From Piscicola geometra (taxonomy: Eukaryota > Annelida > Clitellata > Hirudinida > Piscicolidae), in contig OX030957.1 of assembly GCA_943735955.1 (NCBI GenBank), positions 10,995,100 to 11,059,099 on the forward strand: a stretch of DNA of 64,000 bases, written 5' to 3'. The notes below the pieces were generated by a model, which worked only from the letters and a program-made list of their open reading frames with translations, ran no database searches and was not told where the DNA came from. The first letter of the stretch is position 1; every line of letters begins with the position of its first letter. Below are positions 1 to 21,957 of the stretch, piece after piece. The position numbers and the translations under genes are program-made.

Positions 1-846
1 GTACATTGATTGAGCTATGTTGAAGTTTTGATATGAGTCTGTTTTCGGGCGGTACATGATGCATGAGAGGGTTAGTTCTGAGTAAGAATCCATGTTAGGA
101 TCGTCCTTGCACCACCTGACCACTCTGGTCTGGTACTCTCGCGAGGAAACACGCTTCCTCTGCACTGTTACAAAGTACACAAACCTCCCGTGCTCGAAAC
201 TGCCTACATAGTTCACTTTGTAGCTTTTCCTGTACTTTGAACTGAAGTGTAGAAACGATTTTGTTGAATTGTCATTGTTTTTGAAGTTGAAATCAAATTT
301 TATTGATTTTATATCCAGTGTGAGATGAGCCAAAGCTGGGAATTTTGCATTGACTCCACCACTATACTTTTTGGAGACGTAAACCGAGTTAGAACGTTTC
401 TGTGCTGGTGCCACAACAACGTTTGAAGCAGTCCCCAGGTAGTTCAAATAGTTGCTTTCGTTCATGTACTCAAAAGATTTCATATCCTTTAGACTGTACA
501 ACGAACACAATCCTTTGTGGATGCTACCGCAAAACAGGAATCTTTGATCTTTGCCAAGGATAGTCAGTACTCTTGGGTAGTTGTTTTCGAAGCCACAAAC
601 GTTTTTTTCATCTTCAGGATCACTTTCATTGCACTTTATAGGCAACGGGCCTGTTTCAATTGTTTGCAGACGTTGCAAGAGGGTGTCAAACATGGAGATT
701 TGGTTGACTCCAGCTACAAGCAGTCTTCCACTCGTAGAATCAAAAGCTATTTTTGAAAATTTAACTTTTGTTTCTTCGTTGTGAATCAAAATCGAATTAG
801 TATTTACTTTTATGAGACTTGTTAAAATAAAAAGAAGAAGCAACAT
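1..846 (-). CDS. Plexin-like receptor, first coding exon (signal peptide and N-terminal Sema domain), partial
   Basis: The frame opens at the ATG at 846-844 and stays open for 282 codons to the window edge. Residues 1 to about 17 are a hydrophobic signal peptide (MLLLLFILTSLI). A Sema beta-propeller start follows: GRLLVAGVNQISMFDTL, then NNYPRVLTIL and RFLFCGSIHKGLCSLYSL, which matches the plexin pattern of a cysteine-bearing 'LLxCGSxxxGxCxxxxL' strand. Further on are KFPALAHLTLD, GSFEHGRFVYFVTVQ, TRVVRWCKDDPNMDSY and SELTLSC. The last two resemble the plexin 'KIVRxCxDDPxxYSYVELPLxC' block more closely than semaphorins. Plexins are single-pass semaphorin receptors acting through a cytoplasmic Ras/Rap GAP. 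Only the extracellular N-terminus is here; the rest lies beyond the left edge. A semaphorin is the main alternative. No intron is visible in the first 846 bases. Confidence 0.75.
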   Translation of the reverse strand, partial: MLLLLFILTSLIKVNTNSILIHNEETKVKFSKIAFDSTSGRLLVAGVNQISMFDTLLQRLQTIETGPLPIKCNESDPEDEKNVCGFENNYPRVLTILGKDQRFLFCGSIHKGLCSLYSLKDMKSFEYMNESNYLNYLGTASNVVVAPAQKRSNSVYVSKKYSGGVNAKFPALAHLTLDIKSIKFDFNFKNNDNSTKSFLHFSSKYRKSYKVNYVGSFEHGRFVYFVTVQRKRVSSREYQTRVVRWCKDDPNMDSYSELTLSCIMYRPKTDSYQNFNIAQSMY

Positions 847-1238
847 TTTATCAACTGCTGAACTGAAGAGTGTGTATTAAGGAGACGAAAAAATAAGACG
901 CACTTCCGAAGCAGGGAATATATAGCATCCATTATATATATATATAAAATGAAAAAAATGTATATTTAGTTAAATTGTTAAAAAAAGATTTTATTGGATA
1001 CTTCTTGTTTATTTTTCAATTCATGTAGTTTGTTTACTTTTATCTATTAAATTTTGATTCCGTCCATGTTCCTGATTGTTTTTTAAAGAATATTTATAAA
1101 ATATTATTAAATACATTAAATAACTATCATTCTTCAATTTAAATATTAAATCGAAACTTATAAATTTTTTTAGTTGTATCTGCGTCTATAGAAAACATCG
1201 TTAATGACCCTGATCATCAGGGCCTGATGGTTGATTAA
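847..1238. other. AT-rich spacer, probable plexin 5' flank
   Basis: AT-rich DNA upstream of the plexin-like ATG, with a TATA-like run (tatatatatataaaa) near 930-948. I see no coding exon, and no transposon ends are recognised. Confidence 0.3.
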
Positions 1239-1292
1239 ATCTGCATAAATGACAAAAAGGTGAAGTTTTCTCGGCTTAATATTCAAAAATTG

Positions 1293-2029
1293 ATGTCGCA
1301 GCAGCACAGCAGCCAGACGGGATGGTCGGGCTGTATGAGGCCAATGATGAGTCGCTTCAAGCTGGCATCGACACTGAGCACTGTCAAGGAGTGGGCAGGC
1401 TCCAATAAAAGCATCGCCTCTTTGACTGGTTAGTAGAAATTCCAGTTTTTGCGTTTGGTTTCATGGATTTTATTATAAAGTTTTCAATAAATGAACTCTT
1501 AACTTTAAAATTTAAAAGTTTTAACAATAAATCTCTAATCATTAGAAATTCTAATGACATATTTTGCAATGCAGGCTCGATGCAAAACATTCTGGACCCA
1601 CCGAAAATGATGGCACTACAGGAGGACGCACGCAGTCACAAGATCTCGACTGAGGTGATGAAAGCGAACCTCTACAAGTCAGTCACGCGACCGCGCAGTC
1701 GCTACTACAGACTGCCCAACAGTCGCACCTGGTCGAGTAATGATGATGACGATGACAACCCGGGTCAGTCGTGGTTTCCCAAGTACTACCAATCCTTACC
1801 ACCCACACCCATGCTGAGTGGAAGGACCACTCCGAACACTAGTCCGACTCGGAGGCAATCTTTTCGCTTCCTCTCCAGAGGCACCACACCACGCTGCAGT
1901 TCGCCAAACAGGATTGTTGAGGAGGAGGACGAGGGTGAGGGATTGGCGGGTCTTCTGAAACCACGACCCCGCTTCATCCAGGCGAATGAGACAGTTTTTA
2001 GTGAAAAGAATGGAGGCATTGCTTTGTAG
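1293..2029 (+). CDS. Small two-exon gene, unknown function (or the last two exons of a larger gene)
   Basis: Exon one is 1293-1428 if the in-frame ATG (MSQQHSSQTGW) is the start. If instead it is an internal exon, an acceptor CAG ends at 1301. The donor G|GTTAGT follows base 1428. Exon two starts after the CAG at 1572-1574 and runs to TAG at 2027-2029. Both sides are phase 1, giving ...SIASLTGSMQNILDPPK.... The product is about 196 residues, basic and Ser/Pro/Arg-rich, with an acidic DDDDD run, a possible phosphorylation segment (PPTPMLSGRTTPNTSPTRR) and an EEEDEGEG stretch. It looks like a disordered cytoplasmic tail. I do not recognise the family and assign no function. Confidence 0.55.
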
Positions 2030-2920
2030 CATTGATGATGCAGTGTTGCTTCAGCTGATGCACACTACTCTTTGTATATAAGATTGTAAATATTAGCTTG
2101 AGGCTGAAGTGTTTAACGTTGTGCAAGTGGTGGATTTAGTTTAAGATGCAACCTACCATTTCACAGACATCAATCATTTTCATTCTTTTCTCTTTTCCTT
2201 CCTTCCCTCTTTCCTTCCTCCTATCCCTCAAATGCACCCTAACCTATTTGAACACTGCACATAGCGTCTAGATTACTTTAACTTGGTGCACAGTCCATTC
2301 AGTGAGACTATTCTTCATGCATGGATACTCAATCCTAGATATAATACTTTTTATGTAACATCATGTAGTATAATATTATATACAATAATATAATACAACA
2401 TAATATAAAATATAATACTTTCATGTTAATCTCATTAAGAAGTATCTTTGCTAAATTCATATCCAGTATTCATACTTCAAATTGCAGCGTTCTATTACAG
2501 CCAAAAATCTTTAAAAGCATTTGACTTAATTAAAAAAAATTCATTTAATTCGAATATTTGTTTAATTTAACTGCATGCATGGAGCTCATGCACCCACCTT
2601 GTATTATCATTTTTAAGAAAATCTCTAATTCAAGTGTTATTTTTGATAGTATTAATTTATAACTTAACTCCTAAACTTGGTGAATTCAACAGTTATGGTC
2701 TAGAGTCTCTTTAATCACAGTTTAACATTTTTTTCTTCTTGAAATTACACTCACGGTTGCAAGCGTTTCAACGGCATAGTTCACTGAAAGAAAGAAGGCT
2801 TGACCTTTCTTTGACCCTCCCATGCAACTTACTATATGCCAAAATGAATATTTACTGTTGTTTATATTGTTTTCTTATCATGGTTTCTGCTATTTGTCAA
2901 CCAATCGACTACTACAACCA
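2030..2920. other. AT-rich spacer, presumed 3' flank
   Basis: Contains AT-rich stretches and a CT-rich tract near 2175-2230. No exon, RNA gene or transposon boundary could be supported. Confidence 0.3.
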
Positions 2921-2923
2921 AAA

Positions 2924-2930
2924 CTACGAT

Positions 2931-2966
<36 letters not shown>

Positions 2967-3085
2967 CACTACTACTACTACTACTACCACTACTACTACC
3001 ACTACTACTACTACTAATAATAATAATAATACTAATACTACTACTACTACTACTACTAATAATAATAATAATACTAATACTACTG

Positions 3086-3184
<99 letters not shown>
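2924..3184. repeat. (ACT)n microsatellite
   Basis: About 260 bases of nearly pure TAC/ACT triplets with two interrupting (AAT) blocks. The long Leu-, Tyr- and Val-rich open frames on both strands are artefacts of a repeat with no stop codon. Confidence 0.95.
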
Positions 3185-3699
3185 TTAGTACTTGCACTGA
3201 GTGGCCTTTGAAGCTTTTTATGTTGTATATTGCGCTGTCTCTCTAATTAAAAGAATGCATTAGAACCATTAGTTTTTTGGTGACTTGAATTAGCAAATCT
3301 CTTAGTAGTGTTTAGTATTTAATCATTTATTCACAGAAACTTATGTATATGTATTTTCAAGCGAAAAAATAAATCATAAATCGAATTTCTGCAATAAAAA
3401 GCTTTTTGAAAATTTTGTAAAATGCATTTAATTGAGAAAATGCGCCTTATGCATGGTGGTTTGCGAGCAATTTATAATGTCATCATCATGTTTCTTGTGG
3501 TATGCTGGTATATAATAAATGAAGATCATGACTTCCGTTGATTTCACAACCCTTGCTCATAATGACCCAGGGAAAGCTCTTGAGAATCATTACAAAAATT
3601 TAATTTCCATGCCAGCTTAGAAAAGAAACAAAATTTTCCATCTCAATATATCTCCATATTAATTAATCTTTATCACCCAATTGAGATACAGTAATAGAT

Positions 3700-3860
3700 G
3701 ATTAAGATAATCTAATTAATAATTAAGATAAACTAATTAATAATTAAGCTAAACTAATTAATGATTCAGATAAAGTAACTAATAATTCAGATAAACTAAT
3801 TAATAATTAAGCTTAACTAATTAATAATTAAGATAAACTAATTAATAATTCGAAAATAAG
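3700..3860. repeat. AT-rich minisatellite, ~21-bp unit
   Basis: Degenerate tandem copies of a unit like aattaagataaactaattaat, roughly seven copies with substitutions. Confidence 0.75.
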
Positions 3861-6782
3861 TGAACTAAGTTATGATTAAACTTTAATAATCAATAATTAA
3901 GGTAAAGTATCCAATCATTAAGATTCACTAGCATTGAACAGCAATTCATCATCCACACAGCAATTACAATAAAATACAATACAACGACGAGGCTTCAAGA
4001 CCACTTAGTTATGGAAAAGTAAATAATATTATTAATAATAATAATTATTTTAAAATTATTATTAACCATTATAAAATAGAAAATAAATAAATAAAATGAA
4101 GATAAAATTAGAAAGCAAGAAATTGATGAATGGAAGAAATGAGCAGTAAATTTGTGGATTATTGTGATCTGCCAAACAATTACGTTTTCAGGGATAGCTG
4201 AATGTCGCGGTCAAGCTCGGGGATTTGAGTCTATTAGGAAGACTATTCCAAAAAGTCGGCGCTGCAACAAAAAAGCTTCTTGCACCTGCATACTTGAGTT
4301 TGTAGCTCTGTGCAACTACATCTCTTGACCTGGAAGACCTGAGTCTTTCCCTCTGGGGAAGACTTGCTCTCATGACAAAACTACTCGACAAATAATCTGG
4401 ACACTCATTAGACAGACACTTGTACATTAACAAGATGTTTTTGTATTCAATTCTGTTTTCAACACGAAGCCAGTGGAGCTCCTTGAGAACAGGGCTGATG
4501 TGATCATACTTTCTAGCATCTGTTATGAGCTTAGCTGTGGTATTGATTATAGACTGAATTTTCTGCAGCTGCGTCATTGGCAACCCAGTAAGAATGATGG
4601 AACCAAAGCAGAAGCCAAAGTTCTCAGTGAGTCCCTGGTCAATAACCATCTTATGGATCGTATTTGGCGTAATGAAGCAAAGCAGGTTTGAGTCATCTTG
4701 TTTATGTGTGTCGTCATGGTGAGGTTTTGTCGAGATAAACTCCTAGGTTTCTGACACTTTCAGAAGGAATTATCTCGTTATAACAAATGCGAACTGAATC
4801 TTTGGGAGTGTGAATAGAGTTTCGACGGGATGAGAGCCAGATAACTTCAGTTTTGCTGGAGTTAAGTTTCAGTTGATTGGCACCCATCCAAGCAGCAATT
4901 ACATCGATGCATGATGACACCTTTTCTTGCAGGTCAGCTTGATGACCTTTAATGCAATAACCGTAAATCTGGGTGTCATCAGCATACTGATAAAAACAAG
5001 CTCATGTCTAGCTGCTATTCTTTCCAAATCTCCAGTGTAAAACAAGAACAGTAAAGGACCAAGGACTGAACCTTGGGGGACTCTTACAGCGGAAACCGAC
5101 GTGGTCGATTTTTCCCACTACAGCGAATCTCGAAACATCTGTCACTTAAGTAGTCTCTAAACCATTCTAACGCAGAGTAAGAGAACTCATAGGAGATGTG
5201 CAGTCTTCGGAGCAGTGTTGCGTGATCTACCAGATCGAAAGCTGCCGATAGATCAAGCAACACTAACAATGTAAGCTTACCGTCATCTGCTGCCCTAAAG
5301 ATGTCTGAAAAGACTTTGGTTATGGCAGTTTCTGTCGAATGATGACGACGGTAGGCTGACTGCAAGGGAGGGAAAAGATTAAATTCTGCGAGGTAGTTGA
5401 CCACACTGTGGAGAACTAATCTTTCCATGAGTTTAGACAACACCCTCAAGTTTGAAATAGGCCTGTACGACGAAGTTTCAGTGAGTTTAAGATTCGGCTT
5501 CTTGAGCAGTGGCGTGATGTAGGCCGACTTGAAAGACTTCGGAACCCTGCCTGCCGAAAAATACCTGTTGAATAAGCTCACTAAAAAAGGAGCAATTATT
5601 CCAGATATCTCTTTCAACAGCCATGTAGGTACCGGGTTATTCGAGCACTGCTTATTCGGAAGCCCTTGAATAGCCCTAACTACTTCTTCATCGTCTACTA
5701 TGCTGAACCCATTCAAACTGAGCCCGTGCTCGCATGATAAAAATGTTGGGTCATCTTGGGCATTGATTGACCTTCTCGCCAGCACAACTTTCTCTGTGAG
5801 GTGTGCGTGATAGTCATCAGCACTGATGCCTGAGACTGACGACGTCTTTCTTCTGCCCGCGATGCTATTGATGAGTTTCCAGGTGTCAGCTGGCTTCCCT
5901 TTGGACTGAGAAAGCTTCAAGTTCCAGAACTGCTCTCGCTTGCGTCTGCACAGACTCTTGTAAACTTTCAACTGCTTGACCCAGGCAATACGCGCGTGCT
6001 CGTTTTTTGACCTACTGTAGCTTCTCTCAAGACTTCTTTTAAGGCGTTTAGAGGCGCAACACTCATGGTCAAACCAGGGGTCCGAAGGCCTCTGGTGCAC
6101 TCTAACAGTCTTAAGAGGAATCAACTTATCGAGAATGCTAGTCAAAGTGGAGCTGTAGAGGTCAGCAGCTGAATCTACATCAAGATCAGTGCTAGACGAG
6201 AGTGGAGACAGTCGAACCTAAAAAGCAAACTCTGTTCTATCCAAGAGTTTCCAACGTCTAATAGAAATTTTTTTTTACAAAGAAGGACGCTTGGTCAGTT
6301 GACACTTCCAGACCACCAGTCAGAGAAGCCTACCTCAATGCAGTCAACTTCAAGACTCTTTCTCGAGGCAACAACATCAAGCCACCCTCCTTGACTATGG
6401 GTTGGTTAGTTGACTGATGACTGGAAACTATGAGAGCTCCGGATATTCTGAAACGTCTGAGTATCGTTATCATTTGGATTTTCAAGGTGGAGGTTGAAAT
6501 CTCCCGGGAATATTACTTTTCACTGTATGTGGCCAAGGTGCTCATGATTTCTTGAAGAACACGCTAGAAGCATAACCTGTTCGATAAACAACTAAACTCT
6601 TTGGTTAGCAGCTGCCATCTTGGCAGCCGCTTAAACCGTTTAATGATTTTGTTAAATAGTTTGTCTTCTTATCAAACAATTTAGTTTTTTTAAACTTCAA
6701 ATAATAATAATAATTATTATTTATATCTTGCTCTCGGAATTAAAATCTTCAACCAATAACTGTCTAACGGACTACAATAAAA

Positions 6783-6925
6783 ACTTATTTTAAAAGGAAG
6801 AAGTGCCAAGGCCTCAAATTGAGCACCATTGCACAGCTTGCAAGCACCCACTGGCTACCTACTTCACAAGGCAGATGAGCTCTGCAGATGAAGGACAGAC
6901 TGTCAGAATAAATCTTCTACACATG
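6783..6925 (+). pseudogene. POLR1H/RPA12-like zinc-ribbon pseudogene fragment, copy 1
   Basis: Translates in pieces to ...PQIEHHCTACKHP...TRQMSSADEGQTV..., resembling the C-terminal TFIIS-type zinc ribbon of RNA polymerase I subunit RPA12 (family pattern CxxCGH...RSADEGQTVFYTCxxC). The codon that should give the next zinc cysteine after 'YT' is TGA, and the 5' half of the gene is missing. A close relative at 58158-58358 carries the same stop. It lies inside the foreign block of the LINE and is not a functional subunit gene. Confidence 0.55.
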
Positions 6926-6939
6926 ACTGCGTTTATGTC

Positions 6940-7502
6940 TATTATCTATTGAAAACTGGTCTAGCTCAATGTCTTTAAAATTGAATCCACTAAAATGTGA
7001 ACTTATATTTTTGATAAAAATGATAAACTAATTAATGATCCATGCAATTTTTCCTCTCATACTATTGTTCCATCTAATCATAGTCGTAGCTTAGGATTTA
7101 TTTCTGAATCAAAACTAACCTTATCAAACCAAATTATATTTGTTACTAAATCTTGCTATTTTCATCTCAGATGTTTTAGACAATTATTACCTTACTTAGA
7201 TGACCCTTCTTTAAAGATGTTAGTTTCTGCACTTTTTTCATCTCGAATTGACTATTGTAATTCACTCTATTATAATTTACTTGAAAGTACTTTAAAACCA
7301 TTTAAATTATGCAGCTAGAATCGTTAGCCGTACTCCTATTTATCATCACATTATTTGGAACTCATTACCTCCTTATTTAACTACTTCCAAACCATTATTT
7401 ACTTTTCGTAAGGATCTGAAGACATATCTGTTTAACAAATTTATTTACGAGCGCTCTTGAATTTGAGGAAAGAGCGCTATAGAAATTGATTTGATTGATT
7501 GA
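6940..7502 (+). mobile_element. LINE 3' end (RT C-terminus) with (TTGA)n tail
   Basis: The degraded frame reads KLNPLKCEL...SRSLGFISESKLTLSNQ...LFSSRIDYCNSLYYNLL, the C-terminal region of a LINE reverse transcriptase. It ends in a conserved 3' tail (taaggatctgaagacatatc...gcgctatagaaat) followed by TTGATTGATTGA. The same tail occurs at 38270-38408 (+) and inverted at 38086-38230. Confidence 0.7.
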
Positions 7503-7808
7503 AACCAATGACCGCCCTTGAACCAGAAGTGATTCTGACACAAAGATGCTCGAGACTTGAGGACTGAACTTCTGTGTCCAATGGTGCAACCTGGAATCCA
7601 GAGTCAGCCACGACTGCAACTCCCCGTGGTTTGTATGCAGCGTGTTTACTGTATTGGAGAGTCTAGGCCTTGATCTTTCGACCACTACCAAGCCCTCCTG
7701 CCGCAGTCGGCTGATACAGACTGACTCAGGATCATGCCAAGTTTCAACCAAAAACAGTCCGTTTAATTCATCATTCACACAGGCTTTTGTGTGAATAGGA
7801 ATATGCAT

Positions 7809-9138
7809 GCAGTCCTACCACCCTCTCCATCCATGCCATCATCATCTATTATCACTATCATCCTCATCATCCTCATCATTACTGCAACCATTCAACTTTA
7901 TTGCGCAGTAACACACTGACGTTAACACAAGATGCCATAAAGTACCGCTCAACCATAAGTATAATAATGAAAATTAATATTTTATTGTTGATATTATTAT
8001 TATTAAGACGATATTTAGGTGTTGTACTGTGATGTCAACTCGTCTATTGCATCAGTATGGCTTCCATTCAAGAATTTTTACACGAAATAAAAGTTTGAGC
8101 AAGTCAAAATGATGTGGATTTCAAATATTTATCAAGCCAGATGCATGATAGGTTAATGGTGATGATGAGAATGATGATGGTAGTGATGATGATGGTAGTG
8201 ATGATGAAAACGATGATGACGATGAAATGCAACAAATATGCACAGAGATGTTGAAAAAATGAGTGGAAGTAATGACTGTTGAGTTGCAACATGTGGTTTG
8301 CAAGGGAAAGTAAACCAGAGTGTCATAAAACACTGTAAATCATAATTATGATTTCTAAATCAATCTTACTTTATTTGAAGTAGTAGATTTGCCTTTGATT
8401 TTGTTTGATACATTTCAAATTTTAAAAAACAAACGTAAAAAATAAACGGATGTAAGAGTGAAATGTTATTGAACTTCTAACATTTGGACCAAGATACATT
8501 TAAAGTAGGAACAGCAGCGGGTATCCGAGTACCCGGGTCTTGAATTTCGGACTGTAGACATCACTAATCATGAGGATGAAAGTGGGTCATTTCAGAGTTA
8601 AGAGGAGACTTTATGATGTAAACTTTCCAGCCGAAATGCGATATGGACTAATGCACCAATGGCTATGAGAAAAGAAAACCATTGAATGAAAAAAAGTGAA
8701 TAAGTTTACATAGAATAATACACAAAATAAATAAATAAATAATCTATTAACAATAAAATAGAAAAACAATAAAATAAATATATATATTAAATTAATTTAT
8801 ATAATAATAAATAAATAACAATTTTAAGAGAGCAATTAAGTGATAAACGAAATTCAGTCAAAATCTCAAACCGATATAATGCATTAAAAAAAGAGACAAA
8901 CTTATTTAAAAATAAAACATTATCAACCATCTACTGCAATGCACGCCATCCCATCTGGATCATCATCAACACCCTACCACATGTCCGCATCCTCATCATC
9001 ACCACTCTACATCATTATAATCATCACTTAACATCGTTATCATCAGCACTCCATATCATCATCATCACCCTACACATAATCATCATCATCAACACTACAC
9101 ATAATCATCATCATCACCACTTCCCATCACCATTATCA
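7809..9138. other. Spacer with degenerate TCATCA and AT-rich repeats
   Basis: Contains degenerate (ATC/GAT)n tracts around 7840-7890, 8150-8225 and 8955-9135, plus AT-rich runs near 8700-8820. No exon is supported. Short frames here are repeat shadows. The left part of the 8955-9138 tract is the 3' flank of PPAT. Confidence 0.4.
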
Positions 9139-19171
<10,033 letters not shown>

Positions 19172-19788
19172 ATCAACTAGGTAATGGTGATAATGGTGGT
19201 GGTGGTGAGGAAGAAGAGAATGATGAAGGTTGCAGACTAGATTGAGTGCTTGCTCTTTATGCCGTGTATCCCTTAGTGATGAATTGTTAATGAGCTGGTC
19301 ATCTTTTGATATTTTGACTGTATAATAGTTTTGCAAAAAGGCTGTAAAAATTTTAAGTTATTTATCAATAAAATATGAAAAAGACTGAATAGAATATTTA
19401 AAAAATTTACTCAATATGAAAAAATTCCTATTTGCATATTTTTAAATTGGATTTTTCTACACAAATTTTAGCCTATGTTTTATAGTATGATTTTTTTCAA
19501 ATTTTCTCACTTTTTTATGAAAATAATTTTAATGATTAGATTAATAAGGAATAAAAACAGTTTTCCAGGATTTGTTGAATGTTTAAATTTTAAACTTTAA
19601 AATGATCTTTAAAAAACGTGCTTACGATAATATAATTTCAATGTAGTACACAAATATTTGGATAACGTTTTTTTCTTAGATTTTTTAATAAGTTATCAAG
19701 TTAAAAAAATATTTTTTCACAAAAATATATTTTGTAATTAAATTAACTTTCACTTCATTAACTTTTAAGCTGTCCACTTTTGCACATC
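19172..19788. promoter_or_regulatory. Divergent promoter region between PPAT and UBE3D
   Basis: 617 bases separate the PPAT start codon (minus) from the UBE3D-like start codon (plus). The segment is very AT-rich with no recognised transposon end. It must hold both 5' UTRs and promoters unless upstream non-coding exons exist. No TATA box or other motif is assigned with confidence. Confidence 0.5.
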
Positions 19789-20979
19789 ATGATTTCAATT
19801 TTCGCTTACGTGAAAGATACGCTAGGCATTTTAAATGTTTGTGTTAAAGGTCAAAGTCTAGAATTTAAAAACATAAAAACCGTAGTTGTAAGTGAAGAAA
19901 CAGTTGTTCTCTCTCTTAACAGTTTAAAAGACGATACAGAAGAAAAAGTCAGTTTGACTTTCACAGGATGCAGATTGGAAAATGTTTGCAGCGTTTCAAA
20001 AAATGAAGAACAGTTGGTTATGAAAATCAAGTGCAACGGGAAGGTTTCTAGAGCGTCTCAGAGGCGTGATGAGGGACAGTTTGTTGAGTTGGAAGAACGA
20101 ATTAAGAAAATGGGAGATGCAATCTTCAACAGTTATTTCAACTGCAAATGCATCAAATGTTTTCAAAGTCTGTTAACATCAAATGACTTCAAAGTTTTCG
20201 AAGCATCCAAAGCCACTGTGGTAGACTGTGTGGAGAATATATGGTGCTTGTGTGGCTGCCAAAATAAGTGTCACCCCATCGCTGAGAAACCAAGCAGTCA
20301 CTGCAATGTTAACGAACTAATGGAAAAAATCAAAATAGAAACTGAATCTGCCTCTTTTGACAAATGTTTTGTACTAGACTCTCAAATTCTATTTTATTCT
20401 CAATGGCAAAATGATCGTAAATTGAACAGAGGCACAATGAAGATTGATGATGAAATGCAGATCAAGTGTGGTGGTTGCAATGCTCTCTTGGGCTACTCGC
20501 AAACTCTGGAAGGACCCGAACTGGAGAGCAAACACCTACTCAAGTGCAAAGTGGACTTCAACTCGATCCAGATAGTCACTCATGACGAGGAACTCAGTGC
20601 ATGGGCAGACGAGCTGGAGTGGACATTGGCAGCAGAAATTCTAAAACTGCACAAAGACCACCACACACACCGTTTTGTTATCCGAATGCCCGAGGAACCA
20701 CCATTACACGTCAACATTCTCAACATGGACACTACTGTCTATATGCAAGATAGGATTGAAGATGGTTCAGATAAGACCATCTTGCAACAGGGCAGGGTAC
20801 TGATGATAGTCGTCAACCATGACGAGGTGTGGACTGATGCATTCTACTTTGACACCATTGACCTCCCCGCCCACAAAAGCTCACAACTGCTCAGCATCAT
20901 TGCTGCAAACTCTTGTCTCGTGTCGACTTCTCTACAGAACCAGCCTTCCAAAAGTGTCTCATTCCTTAGACGTCACTAG
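19789..20979 (+). CDS. UBE3D: UBE3D-like HECT-type E3 ubiquitin ligase, intronless
   Basis: Single open frame of 396 residues from the ATG at 19789 (MISIFAYVKD) to TAG. Human UBE3D has about 389. N-terminal beta-rich part (residues 1-90), then a cysteine-rich centre (NCKCIKCFQ, WCLCGCQNKCHP, IKCGGCNALLGYSQ). The C-terminal part (LEWTLAAEI, RFVIRMPEEPPLHVNILNMDT, EVWTDAFYFDTIDLPA, SKSVSFLRRH) matches the order of the HECT_2/UBE3D family. The protein is thought to bind E2 enzymes and be an E3 ligase; CPSF73 partnership is reported for the mammalian protein and not tested here. It faces PPAT head-to-head. AATAAA-like signals follow at about 21067. A broken duplicate lies at 26082-26390. Lack of introns could mean an ancient retrocopy, but the frame is intact. 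Confidence 0.8.
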   Translation: MISIFAYVKDTLGILNVCVKGQSLEFKNIKTVVVSEETVVLSLNSLKDDTEEKVSLTFTGCRLENVCSVSKNEEQLVMKIKCNGKVSRASQRRDEGQFVELEERIKKMGDAIFNSYFNCKCIKCFQSLLTSNDFKVFEASKATVVDCVENIWCLCGCQNKCHPIAEKPSSHCNVNELMEKIKIETESASFDKCFVLDSQILFYSQWQNDRKLNRGTMKIDDEMQIKCGGCNALLGYSQTLEGPELESKHLLKCKVDFNSIQIVTHDEELSAWADELEWTLAAEILKLHKDHHTHRFVIRMPEEPPLHVNILNMDTTVYMQDRIEDGSDKTILQQGRVLMIVVNHDEVWTDAFYFDTIDLPAHKSSQLLSIIAANSCLVSTSLQNQPSKSVSFLRRH

Positions 20980-21149
20980 CAACATGAAATTGCTTTATCA
21001 TCGAATGTTCTATTATATTCATTTTCGACTTTTTATTAATATGCTCTTTACTTAACACTGTCAAAAAAATAAAATAAAAGTTTTTAGCTCCTTGTTCATC
21101 TCATTTTCATCGGTAAAATTTTCTGTGATATAACAGATTCCACAGGCGT

Positions 21150-21955
21150 TTTTAAAACTTATACCGAAATGCTGAGGCTTTCTGCTCATTCTATCGTTAA
21201 AAACACAGTGTGGACATTTAATGCCGAATCAATCCAGTTTGGTGTTGTGGTTGACGGCACAGAAGACTGCAATGGGTTAGAGCAAGAATCGATATGCATT
21301 CGTTTTTTTGATGAAGCTCTGAATGTAAATGAACAGTTCATTGGTTTATTCAGCCCACCAGAAAAGAAACATATTTCTGACTTCCGTGATCATAGCTTGC
21401 ATTACTTTTTGCGTTTGTGCTAAAGTTCATTTTGGTCTTTAAACATAGTTAACTGTGAACAAAAACCAGTTTCATTTAACTCACAATACTGCTTCAAAAT
21501 ATCATGGTTCACTTCACCAGTTAGGGCCAGTGCAGTAGTGCCTTGTTGAAAAAAGGGTTCGAGCCTTTACAGCTGTTTCATCAGCAGTACCAATGGAAGC
21601 AAATGATTCCAAGCTAACAAGTACCACTTAATAATATTCAAGCACAGAAGACACTGTAGATACTCTGGTCAGCCGTCTTGTAGGACAAAGAAGTTTTATA
21701 CTATACTTTTTATTCAGTGGCTCATCAGGAAAGGCAATTATAAGAAATACTAAAGCATCACTAAATTGCTTCTCGACCTTCCCTGAACGATTGTAAATAG
21801 CACCTAACTCTTGGACAAACTGAAGTGAATTGCTCACAAAGGGATTTGCAGCAACTGCGTTCTGGGCAACAATATTTGCACAGTGTGCTGAACAGTGGAA
21901 AAACAATGCAAGCGGATGCTCACTGCTGATAATAGCCTGACATCCACCCCTCCAT
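21150..21955. mobile_element. hAT (ZMYM1-like transposase) fragments in both orientations
   Basis: The plus strand at 21169-21423 encodes FGVVVDGTEDCNGLEQESICIRFFDEALN, then jumps to C-terminal transposase sequence. The minus strand at 21990-21628 encodes ALFFHCSAHCANIVAQNAVAANPFVSN and DEPLNKKYSIKLLCPTRRLT. The pieces belong to the same family as the elements at 26.5-31.3 and 45.0-53.0 kb. No intact ends or frame remain. Confidence 0.8.
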
Positions 21956-21957
21956 TT

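Larger units (their letters stand above)
3975..7808 (-). mobile_element. L2/CR1-like LINE, degenerate, interrupted by another LINE 3' end
   Basis: Minus-strand non-LTR retrotransposon. The order is endonuclease pieces (LVETWHDPES at about 7730; GDFNLHLENPND at about 6500), then reverse transcriptase 6145-5084 (SSYRPISNLRVLSKLMERL, LLDLSAAFDLVDH = RT motif A), then C-terminal pieces 4920-4714 (QLKLNSSKTEVIW) and 4649-4188 (WNSLPNRLKSPS). Several frameshifts and stops separate the blocks, so it is dead. The 3' UTR continues to about 3980 and ends near ATTGTA-type repeats. Endonuclease and RT are separated by a foreign block at about 6600-7500. A second copy of the 3' end lies at 55905-56285 on the other strand. 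Confidence 0.85.

Noticed and set aside
2739..3211. Leu/Tyr/Val-rich proteins
   Set aside because: Translation of an (ACT)n microsatellite in different frames.
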